In this document: one piece after another, positions 52,604-62,667 of the stretch
How positions within the stretch are numbered: the first letter of the stretch is position 1
How the letters are laid out: the number at the start of each line of letters is the position of its first letter
Source of the DNA: an uncultured Prevotellaceae bacterium
GTDB taxonomy: Bacteria > Bacteroidota > Bacteroidia > Bacteroidales > Bacteroidaceae
Assembly (NCBI GenBank): GCA_947176535.1
Contig: CAMWQU010000005.1
Location: 1-64,000 of the forward strand
Direction of reading: 5' to 3'
Length of the DNA: 64,000 nucleotides
Program-made: the position numbers and the translations under genes
The notes under the pieces: model-generated
Seen by the model: the letters and a program-made list of their open reading frames with translations, nothing else
What the model was told of the DNA's origin: nothing
Database searches by the model: none

Positions 52604-53971
52604 ATGCTTGAACGGAAATTCGCTCAATATCTGGAACGTTTCCTGCGGGAAGAATCGAACAAAATTCTGCTGGTCAATGGTGCCCGGCAGATAGGAAAGT
52701 CCTATCTTATCCGTTATGTCGGGAATAAGCTCTTCAAACATTTTGTGGAAATCAATTTGAAAGAGGATAAGGAAGGCGAGCAGGTTTTTGCCGATGTCCA
52801 TACAACCAACGACCTCTATATGCGGTTGAGCAACTTCTACTCAAAGTCTTTAGGGGATAAGACAGACACGTTGGTGTTTTTGGATGAGATTCAGAGTTAT
52901 CCTCATCTGATGACGATGCTGAAATTTCTCAATCAGGAATCCCGGTACAGGTTTATTGCAAGCGGCTCCCAGTTGGGTGTAGCCTTGTCGGAGACACCAT
53001 CGGTGCCGCTTGGCAGCGTGGCTATCGAGCAGATGTATCCTCTCGATTTTGAGGAGTTTCTGTGGGCCACCGGTATTAGTAAAGAGTGGATCGGAGACAT
53101 TCATAATAGTTTTCTTCGTGAGGAAGCCTTGGACGAAAGTACACACAACATCCTTTTGAAACGCTTTCAATACTATCTGCTTGTCGGAGGTATGCCCGAG
53201 GCCGTGAACAAGTATCTGGAGGATAGAAATATGGTGCGTGTCAGACAGACGCATCGGGATATACACAATCTCTATCGCATTGATGCTTCCCAGTATGATG
53301 AAGAGCATAAGTTAATCATTCGCAAAATATACGACCTTATTCCAAGTAATCTGGAGAATAAGAAGAAGCGCATCGTATATAAAGATATAGAAGGTAAAAA
53401 AGGAAAAACATTCTCCGATTATGCCGATGAGTTTGAATATCTGACTAATTCCGGCGTGGCTCTGGAAGTGTCTGCCATCAGCAATCCCCGTTTCCCGCTT
53501 GCGGAATCGGAGCAGAAACGCCTTGTGAAACTCTACCTGAATGATGTGGGACTGCTGACGAATCTCCTTTATGAGTTGAATGTGAATGCCGTGTTGCAGG
53601 ACATCAAGAGTATCAACCTTGGCACGGTATATGAGTCTGTTGTTGCTCAAGAACTTGCCGCACATGGTTTCAGGCTTCATTATTATGACAACAAGCAAAA
53701 GGGTGAGGTGGATTTCCTTATTGATGACTATGAACAGTTGAAAGTGTTGCCCTTGGAGATTAAGTCGGGAAAGGATTACACCGGGCATAGTGCTCTCACA
53801 AAGTTCATTGAAACGCCCGACTATGGCATAGACCGTGCAATTGTATTTTCTAATGAGCGGAAAGTGTTCGAGAAAAAGGGTGTCACTTATTTACCTATAT
53901 ATTATTGTATGTTTTTTCATAAAGGACATCGTGACAGCTCGGTGATACTGCCGGAGCTGGAGGCAGTCTGA
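52604..53971 (+). CDS. AAA-type ATPase with DUF4143 C-terminal domain
   Basis: 455 residues from the ATG at 52604 (MLERKFAQYLERFL). The N-terminal AAA_14 ATPase has Walker A VNGARQIGKSYLIR, Walker B TLVFLDEIQSYPHL and sensor FIASGSQLGVAL. The C-terminal DUF4143 part has VDFLIDD and LEIKSGKD, resembling a PD-(D/E)xK nuclease core (Asp and E-x-K). These proteins are common, often in several copies, in Bacteroidales and archaea, and their role is unresolved. It is preceded by an unusual 33-bp repeat array and followed by a strong bidirectional terminator. Confidence 0.9.
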   Translation: MLERKFAQYLERFLREESNKILLVNGARQIGKSYLIRYVGNKLFKHFVEINLKEDKEGEQVFADVHTTNDLYMRLSNFYSKSLGDKTDTLVFLDEIQSYPHLMTMLKFLNQESRYRFIASGSQLGVALSETPSVPLGSVAIEQMYPLDFEEFLWATGISKEWIGDIHNSFLREEALDESTHNILLKRFQYYLLVGGMPEAVNKYLEDRNMVRVRQTHRDIHNLYRIDASQYDEEHKLIIRKIYDLIPSNLENKKKRIVYKDIEGKKGKTFSDYADEFEYLTNSGVALEVSAISNPRFPLAESEQKRLVKLYLNDVGLLTNLLYELNVNAVLQDIKSINLGTVYESVVAQELAAHGFRLHYYDNKQKGEVDFLIDDYEQLKVLPLEIKSGKDYTGHSALTKFIETPDYGIDRAIVFSNERKVFEKKGVTYLPIYYCMFFHKGHRDSSVILPELEAV

Positions 53972-53994
53972 TTTCTCGGCCGGCCATAAACGAA

Positions 53995-54035
53995 AAAAGA
54001 CTATCGAGGAACTTTTGTTCGCACGATAGTCTTTT
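53995..54035. terminator. Bidirectional terminator between the ATPase gene and alaS
   Basis: Perfect 12-base arms AAAAGACTATCG (53995-54006) and CGATAGTCTTTT (54024-54035) have an A-run before and a T-run after. Both convergent genes can end here. Confidence 0.85.
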
Positions 54036-54089
54036 GTTATTGTCTGTAACAGTCTGTTTCCGGGATGAAAATACCCCGGAATAGACCTT

Positions 54090-56708
54090 TTATTGTGTCA
54101 GCAACTCAATCATTTTGTCTACGGCAGAGATGAGGCCCTGAGGGTTCTTTCCGCCGGCAGTGGCAAAATGAGGCTGTCCGCCGCCGCCGCCTTGTATGAG
54201 TTTTGCGGCTTCACGGATGTTCTTGCCTACGTTCACGCCCTGGCTTACCAGATTGTCGGAAACGGCTGCTGTCAGCATGGGTTTACCCTCGTTCAGGCTA
54301 CCGATGACGACAACTGCGTTCTCTACCTCGGCGCGCAACTGGAAAGCAATGTCCTTGACGTATTCGGGAGCGATGAGCGGCAGCACCACTTTCATAACGG
54401 TCATGCCTTTTTCCTCCTTGGCATTCTCTTTCAGGTTTTGCTTGATTTGCTGGGCCTTCTCGCGCATCGCGTTTTCGATTTGCTCACGTAAGGCAGCGTT
54501 CTCGTTCAGGAATTTCTGTATGGTGCCTTGCAGGTCGGGCGTGTTGTTGAAGAGGTGGCGCAGATAAGAGATGGTGTCAGTGACCTGATACATCATTTCT
54601 TCCACCTTGGCACCCGTGATGGCCTCGATACGGCGGACACCTGCGGCTACGCTGCTTTCCGAAAGAATCTTCACCATACCCAACTGACCCGTGCTGCGGG
54701 CATGACAACCGCCGCAGAACTCCACGCTGTCGCCGAACTGCACGACGCGGACACGGTCGCCGTACTTCTCGCCGAAGAGGGCGATGGCACCGAGTTTCTT
54801 AGCTTCCTCAATGGGCATATCGCGGTGATCCTGCAAAGGCAGATTCTCACGAATCTTGGCATTCACCAACCGCTCTACCTGCCGAAGTTCCTCGTCCGTC
54901 ACTTTCTGGAAGTGCGAGAAGTCGAAACGCAGGTACTGAGGCGTTACGAGCGAACCTTTCTGCTCCACATGCGTACCCAATACCTGACGCAGAGCCTGGT
55001 CGAGCAGGTGTGTGGCCGTGTGGTTGGCCTCGCTGGCCCGGCGCGCATCAATGTCTACGCAGGCCATGAAAGGAACTTCGGGCTGCGTGGGCAACGTCTT
55101 GGCAATATGCACGGAAAGGTTATTCTCCGTTTTTGTATCAATGATTTCGATGGTTTCGTTTTCGCTCACCAGCACACCGCTGTCGCCCACCTGTCCGCCT
55201 TTTTCGGCATAGAACGGCGTGTTGTCCAGAACTATCTGGTAGTAGGTCTGCTTCTTCTGCACCACCTGACGGTAGCGCAGGATGCGGCACTCGTATTCGG
55301 TGTAGTCCCAACCCACGAAACGGCTTTCACCCGAGGCAACCTCTATCCAGTCGCCGTTCTCCACCTGTGCGGCATTGCGGGCGCGCTCTTTCTGTTTCTG
55401 CATTTCGGCGTTGAAGCACTCCTCATCGACCGTCAGTCCGTTTTCGCGACAGATAAGTTCCGTCAGGTCGAGGGGGAATCCGTAAGTGTCGAACAGGGTG
55501 AACGCTTTCTCGCCGTCGATGACGGTTCTGTTTGCTTCCTTGGTCTCGGCCATCACCTTGTCCAGCAGGCGGATGCCCGTTTCCAACGTGCGTAGGAAAC
55601 TGTCCTCCTCCTCTTTCATCACCTTGCTTATCAGTTCTTTCTGTGCCTCCAGTTCGGGATAGGTTTCCCCCATTTCGCGGATGAGCACGGGCAGCAGACG
55701 ATAGATGAACGACTCTTTCTGTCCGAGGAACGTGTAGGCGTAGCGCACGGCGCGTCGCAGGATGCGGCGGATGACGTAGCCGGCTTTGGCATTTCCGGGC
55801 AACTGTCCGTCAGCAATGGAGAACGCGATGGTGCGCAGGTGGTCGGCCACAACGCGCATGGCGACGTCGGTCTCTTCCTTTTCTCCGTATTTGTAACCCG
55901 TCATATCACCGATGGCGCGGATGATGGGCTGGAATACGTCGGTATCGTAGTTGGAGTGTTTGCCTTGGATGGCGCGCACCAGACGCTCGAAGCCCATGCC
56001 CGTGTCGATGACATTCATTCCGAGGGGCTCCAGATGGCCGTCGGCTTTGCGCTCGAACTGCATGAACACGATGTTCCATATCTCGATAACCTGCGGGTTG
56101 TCTTTGTTCACCAGTTCGCGGCCGGGCACCTGGGCTTTCTCCTCGTCGGTACGGCTGTCGAGGTGTATCTCGGAGCACGGGCCGCAGGGGCCTGTCTCGC
56201 CCATTTCCCAGAAGTTGTCGTGCTTGTTGCCGTCGATGATGTGGTCGGCCGGTACGTGTTTCAGCCAGAAGCGGGCGGCCTCGTCGTCGCGGCCGAGGTT
56301 TTCCTCGGGAGAACCCTCGAACACGGTTACATAGAGGTCGGCGGGATTGAGCTTCAGCACATCCACCAGATATTCCCAAGCCATGTCGATGGCCCCCTCC
56401 TTGAAGTAGTCGCCGAATGACCAGTTACCCAGCATCTCGAACATGGTGTGGTGGTAGGTGTCGTGGCCCACCTCCTCGAGGTCGTTATGTTTACCGCTGA
56501 CGCGCAGGCACTTCTGCGAATCGGCGCGGCGGCGCGGTTCGGGGTCGCGCTGTCCCAGGATGATGTCTTTCCACTGGTTCATGCCTGCGTTGGTGAACAT
56601 CAGGGTGGGGTCGTCCTTGACGACCATGGGTGCGGAAGGAACTATCGTGTGTCCTTTCGACTCGAAAAAGTCCTTGAAAGAACTACGTATTTCATTTGCA
56701 GTCATCAT
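54090..56708 (-). CDS. alaS: Alanyl-tRNA synthetase
   Basis: 872 residues (871 if the second of two adjacent ATGs is used). It charges tRNA-Ala. The class II catalytic core is N-terminal: [16 protein letters not shown], TFxN-like [17 protein letters not shown], and [22 protein letters not shown]. The editing domain has the zinc-ligand HxxxH ([13 protein letters not shown]) and [13 protein letters not shown]. The C-Ala domain closes with [14 protein letters not shown]. The promoter box TATATTTG is at 56756-56763. Confidence 0.98.
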   Translation of the reverse strand: MMTANEIRSSFKDFFESKGHTIVPSAPMVVKDDPTLMFTNAGMNQWKDIILGQRDPEPRRRADSQKCLRVSGKHNDLEEVGHDTYHHTMFEMLGNWSFGDYFKEGAIDMAWEYLVDVLKLNPADLYVTVFEGSPEENLGRDDEAARFWLKHVPADHIIDGNKHDNFWEMGETGPCGPCSEIHLDSRTDEEKAQVPGRELVNKDNPQVIEIWNIVFMQFERKADGHLEPLGMNVIDTGMGFERLVRAIQGKHSNYDTDVFQPIIRAIGDMTGYKYGEKEETDVAMRVVADHLRTIAFSIADGQLPGNAKAGYVIRRILRRAVRYAYTFLGQKESFIYRLLPVLIREMGETYPELEAQKELISKVMKEEEDSFLRTLETGIRLLDKVMAETKEANRTVIDGEKAFTLFDTYGFPLDLTELICRENGLTVDEECFNAEMQKQKERARNAAQVENGDWIEVASGESRFVGWDYTEYECRILRYRQVVQKKQTYYQIVLDNTPFYAEKGGQVGDSGVLVSENETIEIIDTKTENNLSVHIAKTLPTQPEVPFMACVDIDARRASEANHTATHLLDQALRQVLGTHVEQKGSLVTPQYLRFDFSHFQKVTDEELRQVERLVNAKIRENLPLQDHRDMPIEEAKKLGAIALFGEKYGDRVRVVQFGDSVEFCGGCHARSTGQLGMVKILSESSVAAGVRRIEAITGAKVEEMMYQVTDTISYLRHLFNNTPDLQGTIQKFLNENAALREQIENAMREKAQQIKQNLKENAKEEKGMTVMKVVLPLIAPEYVKDIAFQLRAEVENAVVVIGSLNEGKPMLTAAVSDNLVSQGVNVGKNIREAAKLIQGGGGGQPHFATAGGKNPQGLISAVDKMIELLTQ

Positions 56709-56755
56709 GTCGTTTATCGTTTATGAGTTTGTGATTCCCTGTTCTAATTCGGGCG

Positions 56756-56763
56756 CAAATATA
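56756..56763 (-). promoter_or_regulatory. -7 box of alaS
   Basis: TATATTTG on the minus strand, about 48 bases before alaS. Confidence 0.65.
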
Positions 56764-56808
56764 CGAATAATTTTTCAGTTTTCACTTTCCACTTTTCACT
56801 TTATTTCG

Positions 56809-56816
56809 TAACTTTG
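56809..56816 (+). promoter_or_regulatory. -7 box of the MerR gene
   Basis: TAACTTTG on the plus strand, 20 bases before the ATG at 56837, divergent from the alaS promoter. Confidence 0.7.
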
Positions 56817-56836
56817 CACCGAACTAATAGATTCTT

Positions 56837-57184
56837 ATGCCACTGAACCCCAATAAAAATCTTAAGAAATACTTCTCCATTGGCGAGGTGGCGGAGATGT
56901 TTGGCGTGACGGAGACGCTGTTACGCTATTGGGAGAAGGAATTTCCGTCGATACAGCCCCGGAAAACGGGTCGCAATGTCCGTCAGTATTCACAGGCGGA
57001 TATTGACGAGATACGTGTCATTCACAACATGGTGAAAGTGCGGGGGATGAAATTGTCCGCCGCCCGTGAGGCCATTGCGAAAAATCATAGCAAGGAGGAT
57101 GTCACAACCGACCTCATTGACCGGCTTCAATCTATACGGGAAGAATTGCTCGGTTTGAAAAAAGAGCTGGACGGGATTGTATAA
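56837..57184 (+). CDS. MerR-family transcriptional regulator
   Basis: 115 residues. An N-terminal MerR helix-turn-helix (about 12-80: YFSIGEVAEMFGVTETLLRYWEKEFPSIQPRKTGRNVRQYSQADIDEI) and a short coiled coil (about 88-112) for dimerisation. There is no ligand domain and no cysteine, so it is a minimal MerR, not a metal sensor. It is divergent from alaS, and its 3' end forms the left arm of its own terminator. Confidence 0.93.
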   Translation: MPLNPNKNLKKYFSIGEVAEMFGVTETLLRYWEKEFPSIQPRKTGRNVRQYSQADIDEIRVIHNMVKVRGMKLSAAREAIAKNHSKEDVTTDLIDRLQSIREELLGLKKELDGIV

Positions 57185-57202
57185 CATCCGTCCGGCTCTT
57201 TT
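57160..57202 (+). terminator. Terminator overlapping the 3' end of the MerR gene
   Basis: Arms 57160-57174 and 57188-57202 (AAAAGAGCTGGACGG with CCGTCCGGCTCTTTT) pair over 15 bases with one G.U pair, and T-rich sequence follows. The MerR stop codon lies in the loop. Confidence 0.8.
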
Positions 57203-57251
57203 CTTTTGCGAATCCCCACCGTTTTCGCCTCCTGCCCTTAGGAGGACTTTA

Positions 57252-57317
57252 TTATTCGGAGGCGACCGGTTAATTATTCGCTCACCTTTGAATAATTAAC
57301 CGGTCGCCTCCGAATAA
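57252..57317. repeat. Perfect 28-bp inverted repeat between convergent genes
   Basis: 57252-57279 and 57290-57317 are perfectly complementary over 28 bases, with a 10-base loop. The stem reads TTATTCGGAGGCGACCGGTT and on into an AATTATTC end. It lies between the MerR terminator and the relA/spoT 3' end, so it could terminate the latter, but no strong T-run is attached. Arms this perfect suggest recent origin or strong selection. Confidence 0.9.
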
Positions 57318-57384
57318 ACTCGACTTCCCCGCTGCGCCGCCTCTCCAATAGGGGGCCGGAGGAGAGTTTTATGGACGTCCGGGA

Positions 57385-59664
57385 CTATGAAATGCGCGTC
57401 ACCAACTTGATTTCTTCCACCCGCTTCAGGTTGCGGCAGATGGTGCGCACGTCTTCCACGTCGTGCACCTCCAGATTGACTTCGGCCTGGAAGATGCCGT
57501 TGTTGGCTTCCACGTGGAGTTTGTGCATATTCACATTCAACTGTTGCGACAGGATGCCGGCAATCTGGTAGAGCACTCCCATGTGGTCTATGCCCTCGAT
57601 GCGTATCGTGACGGGGAAGTACAGCCGCTTGTGCGTGTCCCATGTCGCTGCCAGAATGTGATTGCCGTCTGTCGTTTTCAGACGGTTGGCCACCGGGCAG
57701 TTGCGTTTGTGGATGGTAATGCGGTTCTTGTCATCGTAATATCCCAGTACATCGTCGCCGGGAATGGGGTGGCAGCACGGGCCTATGATGTAGTGGGCAA
57801 TGGTTTCCTCGTTGAGGACGAGCGTCTTCTTGCGGTCTATTTTCGTCAAAGGCGTCGGGTGAATGATAAGATTCTCCGCTTCGTTGTTCCGCGTGAAGAA
57901 CTTCAGGTAGCGGCGCCAGTTCTTGGAATCTTTCTTGGAGCGAAGATGAGATAGGTCGGCTTCGCCCGGTACGATTTCGCCCCAACCGATGGCTGCATAA
58001 AGCTGTTCGCGGTTTTTCAATTGGTGGAAGTTACACAACTTGTCCACGTTCATACTGCTGGGCTCCATGTCGGCTTTGTGGAAAAAGTCTGTCAGTATCT
58101 GTTCGCCCACCTTCTGCTTCTCCCGGTCTTCCCGGCGCAGAAGGGCCTGAATCTTGTTCTTTGCTTTTGCCGTTGTGGTGAAGTTGAGCCATTCGCGCTT
58201 CACCTGCGACTCCTTGGAGGTGAGGATTTCTATCTGGTCGCCGCCCTTCAGCTCGTAGTTGAGTGCCACCAACGCGTGATTGACTTTTGCACCGATGCAG
58301 TGGGTGCCGACGAAAGTGTGTATGGCAAAGGCAAAGTCGAGAACTGTACTGCCGACGGGCATCTTCTTGACTTCTCCTTTGGGGGTGAGCACGAAGAGTT
58401 CGTTGGAATAGAGGTTCAGTTTGATGGTATCCAGAAAGTCCATGCCGCTGGGTTGCGGGTCGTCGAGAATCTCCTTGATGGTCTGCAGCCACTTGTCCAG
58501 TTCGCTTTCACTCTCTTCCGAGGTCTTTTCGCCATCCTTGTATTTCCAGTGGGCGGCAAATCCCTGCTCGGCGATTTCGTCCATGCGCTCGCTCCGGATT
58601 TGCACCTCTATCCACTTTCCGGCTTTGCTCATAAGCGTGGTGTGTAGGGCCTGATAACCGTTGCTCTTGGGGTTCTTGAGCCAGTTTCGATAGCGTGTGG
58701 GGTGCTCGGTGTAGGGTTGCGAAACGTAGGCGTAGATGCGCATACACTCGGCAATTTCGTCTTTTATATCTTTGGGCTTGAAGACGATGCGCACGGCAAG
58801 AATGTCATACACGTCCTCGAAGGAGACGTGCTTCGTCTGCATCTTCTTCCAGATGGAGTAGGGGCGTTTGATGCGCGCCTTGATGGTATAGTCGATGTTG
58901 TGCTTGTCCAGTTCGCTCCGGATGGGGCCAATAAAGTCCGTGTAGATGTTTTGCAGGTTGTTGTCCATCTCCTCCAGCCGTTGCTTGATGAGGCTGTACT
59001 CTTCCGGATGCTCGTGGCAGAAACTGAGGTCTTCCAGTTCCTCCTTGATTTTGTTTAAGCCTAACCGGTAAGCCAGGGGAGCGTAGATGTATAACGTCTC
59101 GCCTGCAATCTTGTATCGCTTGTTGGGCAACTGGCTGCCCAGGGTGCGCATATTGTGCAGACGGTCGGAGATTTTGATGAGTATCACACGGATGTCTTCG
59201 CTCATGGTCAGCAGCAGTTTCTTGAAGTTCTCTGCTTGTGCCGAGGCCTTGTCGCCGAATATACCTCCGGAGATTTTGGTCAGTCCGTCGATGATTTGGG
59301 CGATTTTGGGACCGAAAATATTTTGGATGTCCTGTACGGTGTAGTCAGTGTCCTCCACCACGTCGTGGAGCAGTGCAGCGCAGATGCTGGTGCTGCCCAA
59401 TCCGATTTCCTCGCTCACGATTTGGGCGACGGCGATGGGGTGCATGATGTAGGGTTCGCCCGACAGACGCTTGACGCCCTTATGGGCTTGCTTGGCAAAG
59501 TTGAATGCTTGGGTAATGAGGTCTACCTTCTTGCGGTGACTGCTTTTCAGGTAGGTGTCCAGTAAGTGCTGGAACGCCTCGTTCACCATACGCTCATTCT
59601 CCTGCTCCGCCTCACTCATTGAGTGCGATAGATTTGCTTGTCCGTGTAAATTCTGTTCGCCCAT
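57385..59664 (-). CDS. Bifunctional (p)ppGpp synthetase/hydrolase (RelA/SpoT family)
   Basis: 759 residues, full length. It makes and degrades the stringent-response alarmone. The HD hydrolase domain is N-terminal (about 45-200) with the intact HD pair in AALLHDVVEDTDYT. The synthetase domain (about 245-385) has the basic RIKRPYSIWKKMQTK region and ALHTTLMSKAGKWIEVQIR. A TGS domain (VLTPKGEVKKMPVGSTVLDFAFAIHT) and a C-terminal ACT domain (IDHMGVLYQIAGILSQQLNVNMHKL) follow. Because the HD pair is intact, hydrolase activity is likely, so I leave the relA/spoT symbol open. It lies after the lytic transglycosylase. Confidence 0.95.
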   Translation of the reverse strand: MGEQNLHGQANLSHSMSEAEQENERMVNEAFQHLLDTYLKSSHRKKVDLITQAFNFAKQAHKGVKRLSGEPYIMHPIAVAQIVSEEIGLGSTSICAALLHDVVEDTDYTVQDIQNIFGPKIAQIIDGLTKISGGIFGDKASAQAENFKKLLLTMSEDIRVILIKISDRLHNMRTLGSQLPNKRYKIAGETLYIYAPLAYRLGLNKIKEELEDLSFCHEHPEEYSLIKQRLEEMDNNLQNIYTDFIGPIRSELDKHNIDYTIKARIKRPYSIWKKMQTKHVSFEDVYDILAVRIVFKPKDIKDEIAECMRIYAYVSQPYTEHPTRYRNWLKNPKSNGYQALHTTLMSKAGKWIEVQIRSERMDEIAEQGFAAHWKYKDGEKTSEESESELDKWLQTIKEILDDPQPSGMDFLDTIKLNLYSNELFVLTPKGEVKKMPVGSTVLDFAFAIHTFVGTHCIGAKVNHALVALNYELKGGDQIEILTSKESQVKREWLNFTTTAKAKNKIQALLRREDREKQKVGEQILTDFFHKADMEPSSMNVDKLCNFHQLKNREQLYAAIGWGEIVPGEADLSHLRSKKDSKNWRRYLKFFTRNNEAENLIIHPTPLTKIDRKKTLVLNEETIAHYIIGPCCHPIPGDDVLGYYDDKNRITIHKRNCPVANRLKTTDGNHILAATWDTHKRLYFPVTIRIEGIDHMGVLYQIAGILSQQLNVNMHKLHVEANNGIFQAEVNLEVHDVEDVRTICRNLKRVEEIKLVTRIS

Positions 59665-59701
59665 GGTCTCAATCTCTATGTTCTGACGTACCTTTTGCCT
59701 C

Positions 59702-60991
59702 TTACTTTACTCTCAGTTTCTGTCCGGCCCGTATGTTCGTGTTCCGGAGACCGTTGAGTTTCTGCAAAGCACTCACCGTCGTGTGGTTTCTGCGGGCAAT
59801 GGCTGCGAGGTTATCTCCCTGCCGTATGGTAATGGTTTTTCTGCCGGCCCGGCTTGAGTTTGCTTTCTTGGTTGTGGCCCCGTCGCTGACGGCTACCTCT
59901 TTTTCTTTCTTGCTGAACAGTTCGTCGGCGCGATGGTTGTAGACGGAATCTCCCGCCTCGATGAATGCACTGATAGCTTCGGGCGACATGCGTAACGATA
60001 ACGGGCGTGCATCTCCCGGCACCAGCGTCGTCCGGTATTGCGGATTTAGGGCTTTCAACTCATCCATGCCGATGCCGCATAGTTCGTTTATCTGCTCCAG
60101 ACGAACGTCCCGGGAGACCATAATCGTGTCGGTTCCGGCCGGAAGTTGTGCCTTGATGGGGCATATATTATGCTCGCAATAATAATTCATGATGTAATTG
60201 GCTGCGATGAAAGCCGGAACATAACCTCGGGTTTCTGCCGGCAGGTAGGGATAAATCGTCCAATAATCTTTCGCACCTCCCGCCCGTTTGATGGCTTTCG
60301 ACACATTCTGCGGCCCGCAGTTATAAGAGGCGATGGCCAGTGTCCAGTCGCCGAAGATGTCATATAAGTCTTTCAGATAGCGGGCGGCGGCGTAGGATGA
60401 CTTGATGGGGTCGCGTCGCTCGTCGATGAGGCTGGTTATCTCCAGTCCGTATTGTTTGCCTGTCGCGGGCATGAACTGCCATAGGCCTGCCGCACCCACG
60501 CGACTGGTGGCACCCGGATTCAGCGCACTCTCTATGACGGGCAGATATTTCAGTTCCAACGGAAGTTGATAACTCTCCAAAGCCTCCTCGAACAATGGGA
60601 AGTAGAAATTGCCGGCTCCGAGCATAATGGAGACGGAGCGTCTCAAACGTCCGCTATATTGGTCGATGAATTTGCGCACGACCTCGTTGTAAGGCATATC
60701 AATGACATTGGGCAGATGGCTTAAACGGGTAATGTATTCCTCTTTGGAGTAAACGGGATTCTCTCCGTTTCCCTCGCATGTACCGTCGAAAATCAGATAG
60801 TTCTTGACGTTCCATTCCCTGAGGAGGCTATCCAGTTCGTAACTTTTCATACCTTCGGGAAGCCCTATCTCCTCCTCCTGCTCTGTGATGTTGTCCTGAC
60901 CGGTGTTTCTGTTCTCTTCGTTCTGCGCATAGCCTGTCAGTGAGGTACAGATGAGGCTTAGCCCGACGATAATATGTCTTTTGATGTTCAT
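59702..60991 (-). CDS. LysM-containing lytic transglycosylase, MltD-like
   Basis: 429 residues with a signal peptide (about 1-22, LTGYAQ). The SLT domain (about 130-270) has the catalytic Glu in LKYLPVIESALNPGATSRVGAAGLWQFMPATGKQYGL and the NYxM-like NCGPQNVSKAI region. A single C-terminal LysM repeat (about 382-428: ITIRQGDNLAAIARRNHTTVSALQKLNGLRNTNIRAGQKLRVK) binds peptidoglycan. It cuts glycan strands in the cell wall with 1,6-anhydro product formation. It follows the DUF5683 gene by 34 bases. Confidence 0.94.
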   Translation of the reverse strand: MNIKRHIIVGLSLICTSLTGYAQNEENRNTGQDNITEQEEEIGLPEGMKSYELDSLLREWNVKNYLIFDGTCEGNGENPVYSKEEYITRLSHLPNVIDMPYNEVVRKFIDQYSGRLRRSVSIMLGAGNFYFPLFEEALESYQLPLELKYLPVIESALNPGATSRVGAAGLWQFMPATGKQYGLEITSLIDERRDPIKSSYAAARYLKDLYDIFGDWTLAIASYNCGPQNVSKAIKRAGGAKDYWTIYPYLPAETRGYVPAFIAANYIMNYYCEHNICPIKAQLPAGTDTIMVSRDVRLEQINELCGIGMDELKALNPQYRTTLVPGDARPLSLRMSPEAISAFIEAGDSVYNHRADELFSKKEKEVAVSDGATTKKANSSRAGRKTITIRQGDNLAAIARRNHTTVSALQKLNGLRNTNIRAGQKLRVK

Positions 60992-61025
60992 TCTTTCTTA
61001 TCCTCTCTAAATAAATAGTATAATG

Positions 61026-61760
61026 TCAGAAATTCAGACGGCATGATAGGCCGTAAGCGTTTTGTTTTTGTGTGTTCATGGCGGATATACCTGTATTGAT
61101 GACAGCCGGTTCCAGTCGGATGCTCAGGTCGGGGCTGATGTCGAAAGTAGACAATTCGGCATCGACATAAGCGTCGATAATGGAAATCAGGTACACTCCG
61201 GCAAAAGCAAAAATACTGAGGTCGCGATACTTCCTGAAGTGATCCTTCTTGTTTTTGAAAATCGTCTTGAAGCGTTCCTCCTTGCCCGTTATATCGTACC
61301 CCATGGGCAACATTCCTTCGTAGCTTTTGGTATTAGGGTCGTCGTCCATGATGTCGAGGTAAGCCTGGGAGTAATCCCTGAGCATCTGGTTGTTCCATGT
61401 CAGTGCATAGGTACATCCTAAGAAGCCGCCGTACACGATGGGAAGTTTCCAGTATTTGCGGTTATATATCTGTCCGCCGCCCGGAAACACCAACGCCAGC
61501 CACATTGACCGGATGGGATCCGGCTTGAATTGTCGCTTGTCGTGTATCTTCGTTATCCGTTTTAGCAGACTGTCGGCGATGGCGGTACTCAGCGTGTCTT
61601 CGTCTTCTGTCATGACGGAATCGCCGGGGAAAGCATTGATTTCGGACACAAGGGTATCCTGTTCCGAATACTCCTCCACTTGTGCTGAAATGCTGTCAAA
61701 CCGGATTACCATGAGCAGCAGGACGAGCCATTTCCCGTATGTCGCTCCCAGTGCTCTCAA
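61026..61760 (-). CDS. DUF5683 membrane protein
   Basis: 244 residues. An N-terminal signal or anchor (about 5-26) precedes an acidic linker, then PDPIRSMWLALVFPGGGQIYNRKYWKLPIVYGGFLGCTYAL, the conserved DUF5683 core with a P-G-x-GQ-x-YN motif and a membrane segment. A second hydrophobic segment follows (IFAFAGVYLISIIDAYVDA). Function unknown; it is routinely placed between parB and a lytic transglycosylase in Bacteroidales. The start overlaps the parB stop (ATGA). Confidence 0.88.
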   Translation of the reverse strand: MRALGATYGKWLVLLLMVIRFDSISAQVEEYSEQDTLVSEINAFPGDSVMTEDEDTLSTAIADSLLKRITKIHDKRQFKPDPIRSMWLALVFPGGGQIYNRKYWKLPIVYGGFLGCTYALTWNNQMLRDYSQAYLDIMDDDPNTKSYEGMLPMGYDITGKEERFKTIFKNKKDHFRKYRDLSIFAFAGVYLISIIDAYVDAELSTFDISPDLSIRLEPAVINTGISAMNTQKQNAYGLSCRLNF

Positions 61761-62650
61761 TGCTTCAGCCTGTCAAATATATCTATGATACGTTCCAGTT
61801 CCTTCTCGTTAGCAAAGGGAATCGTAATCTTTCCCTTGCCTTTTTCGCTGCAGGTTAGTTGTACTTTGGTCTGAAAGAATCCCGACAATGCAGCTTTCAG
61901 GTCGTTGTAGACGGGCGATGCCTGTGTGCTTTTCCCTTTAATCTTCTTGCCTTCCGTTACGACCGTTCCGCCCTGTGACAGTTCTTTCACCATTTCTTCC
62001 ACCCGTCGCACGCTGAGGTTGCCCTGTTGCAGTTCCTCGTACACTTTGAGTTGCAGCGTAGGGTCGTCCAGTGCCAGCAGTGCCCGGGCGTGCCCCATAT
62101 CTATGGTGCGGTTTTTCAGTCCCATCTGTATAGTGGCGGGCAACTTCAGCAATCGCAGATAATTGGTGACGGTGGAGCGGTTCTTTCCCACACGTTCGCT
62201 CAGCCTTTCCTGCGTCAGTCCGTACTGTTCTATCAACTGTTGATAAGCCAGAGCTATTTCCATGGAATTAAGGTTCTCGCGCTGGATGTTCTCCACGAGG
62301 GCCATTTCCATCATGTTTTCATCATCTACGGTGCGGATGTATGCCGGTATGGTGGCCAGTCCGGCCATTTGGCTTGCTCTCCAACGGCGTTCGCCGGCGA
62401 TGATGACGAACGTGCCGTCTCCCATGTCGCGCACCGTGATGGGTTGTATGATACCAATCTCCCGTATGCTGTCGGCCAGTTCCCTCAGTGCATTCTCGTC
62501 AAATTCCCGTCGCGGCTGATTGGGGTTAGCCTTGATGGCGGTGATGCTCACCTCGTTGATGCTTGACGAACCGCTGGTGTGCACCTCGTCCGTGCGCATC
62601 AGCACGTCCAGTCCCCGTCCCAGTGCGGGATATTTCTTATGTACTGCCAT
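61757..62650 (-). CDS. parB: Chromosome partitioning protein ParB
   Basis: 297 residues. ParB is the CTP-using clamp that loads at parS sites and spreads to organise the origin region. The N-terminal box has PNQPRREFDENALRELADSI and the CTP-binding GERRWRASQMAG. The helix-turn-helix core is LTQERLSERVGKNRSTVTNYLRLLKLP. The C-terminal dimerisation part is Lys-rich. It is 17 bases after parA. I saw no consensus parS (TGTTTCACGTGAAACA-like) in this window. Confidence 0.96.
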   Translation of the reverse strand: MAVHKKYPALGRGLDVLMRTDEVHTSGSSSINEVSITAIKANPNQPRREFDENALRELADSIREIGIIQPITVRDMGDGTFVIIAGERRWRASQMAGLATIPAYIRTVDDENMMEMALVENIQRENLNSMEIALAYQQLIEQYGLTQERLSERVGKNRSTVTNYLRLLKLPATIQMGLKNRTIDMGHARALLALDDPTLQLKVYEELQQGNLSVRRVEEMVKELSQGGTVVTEGKKIKGKSTQASPVYNDLKAALSGFFQTKVQLTCSEKGKGKITIPFANEKELERIIDIFDRLKH

Positions 62651-62667
62651 ATATTTTCAAATTCCTG

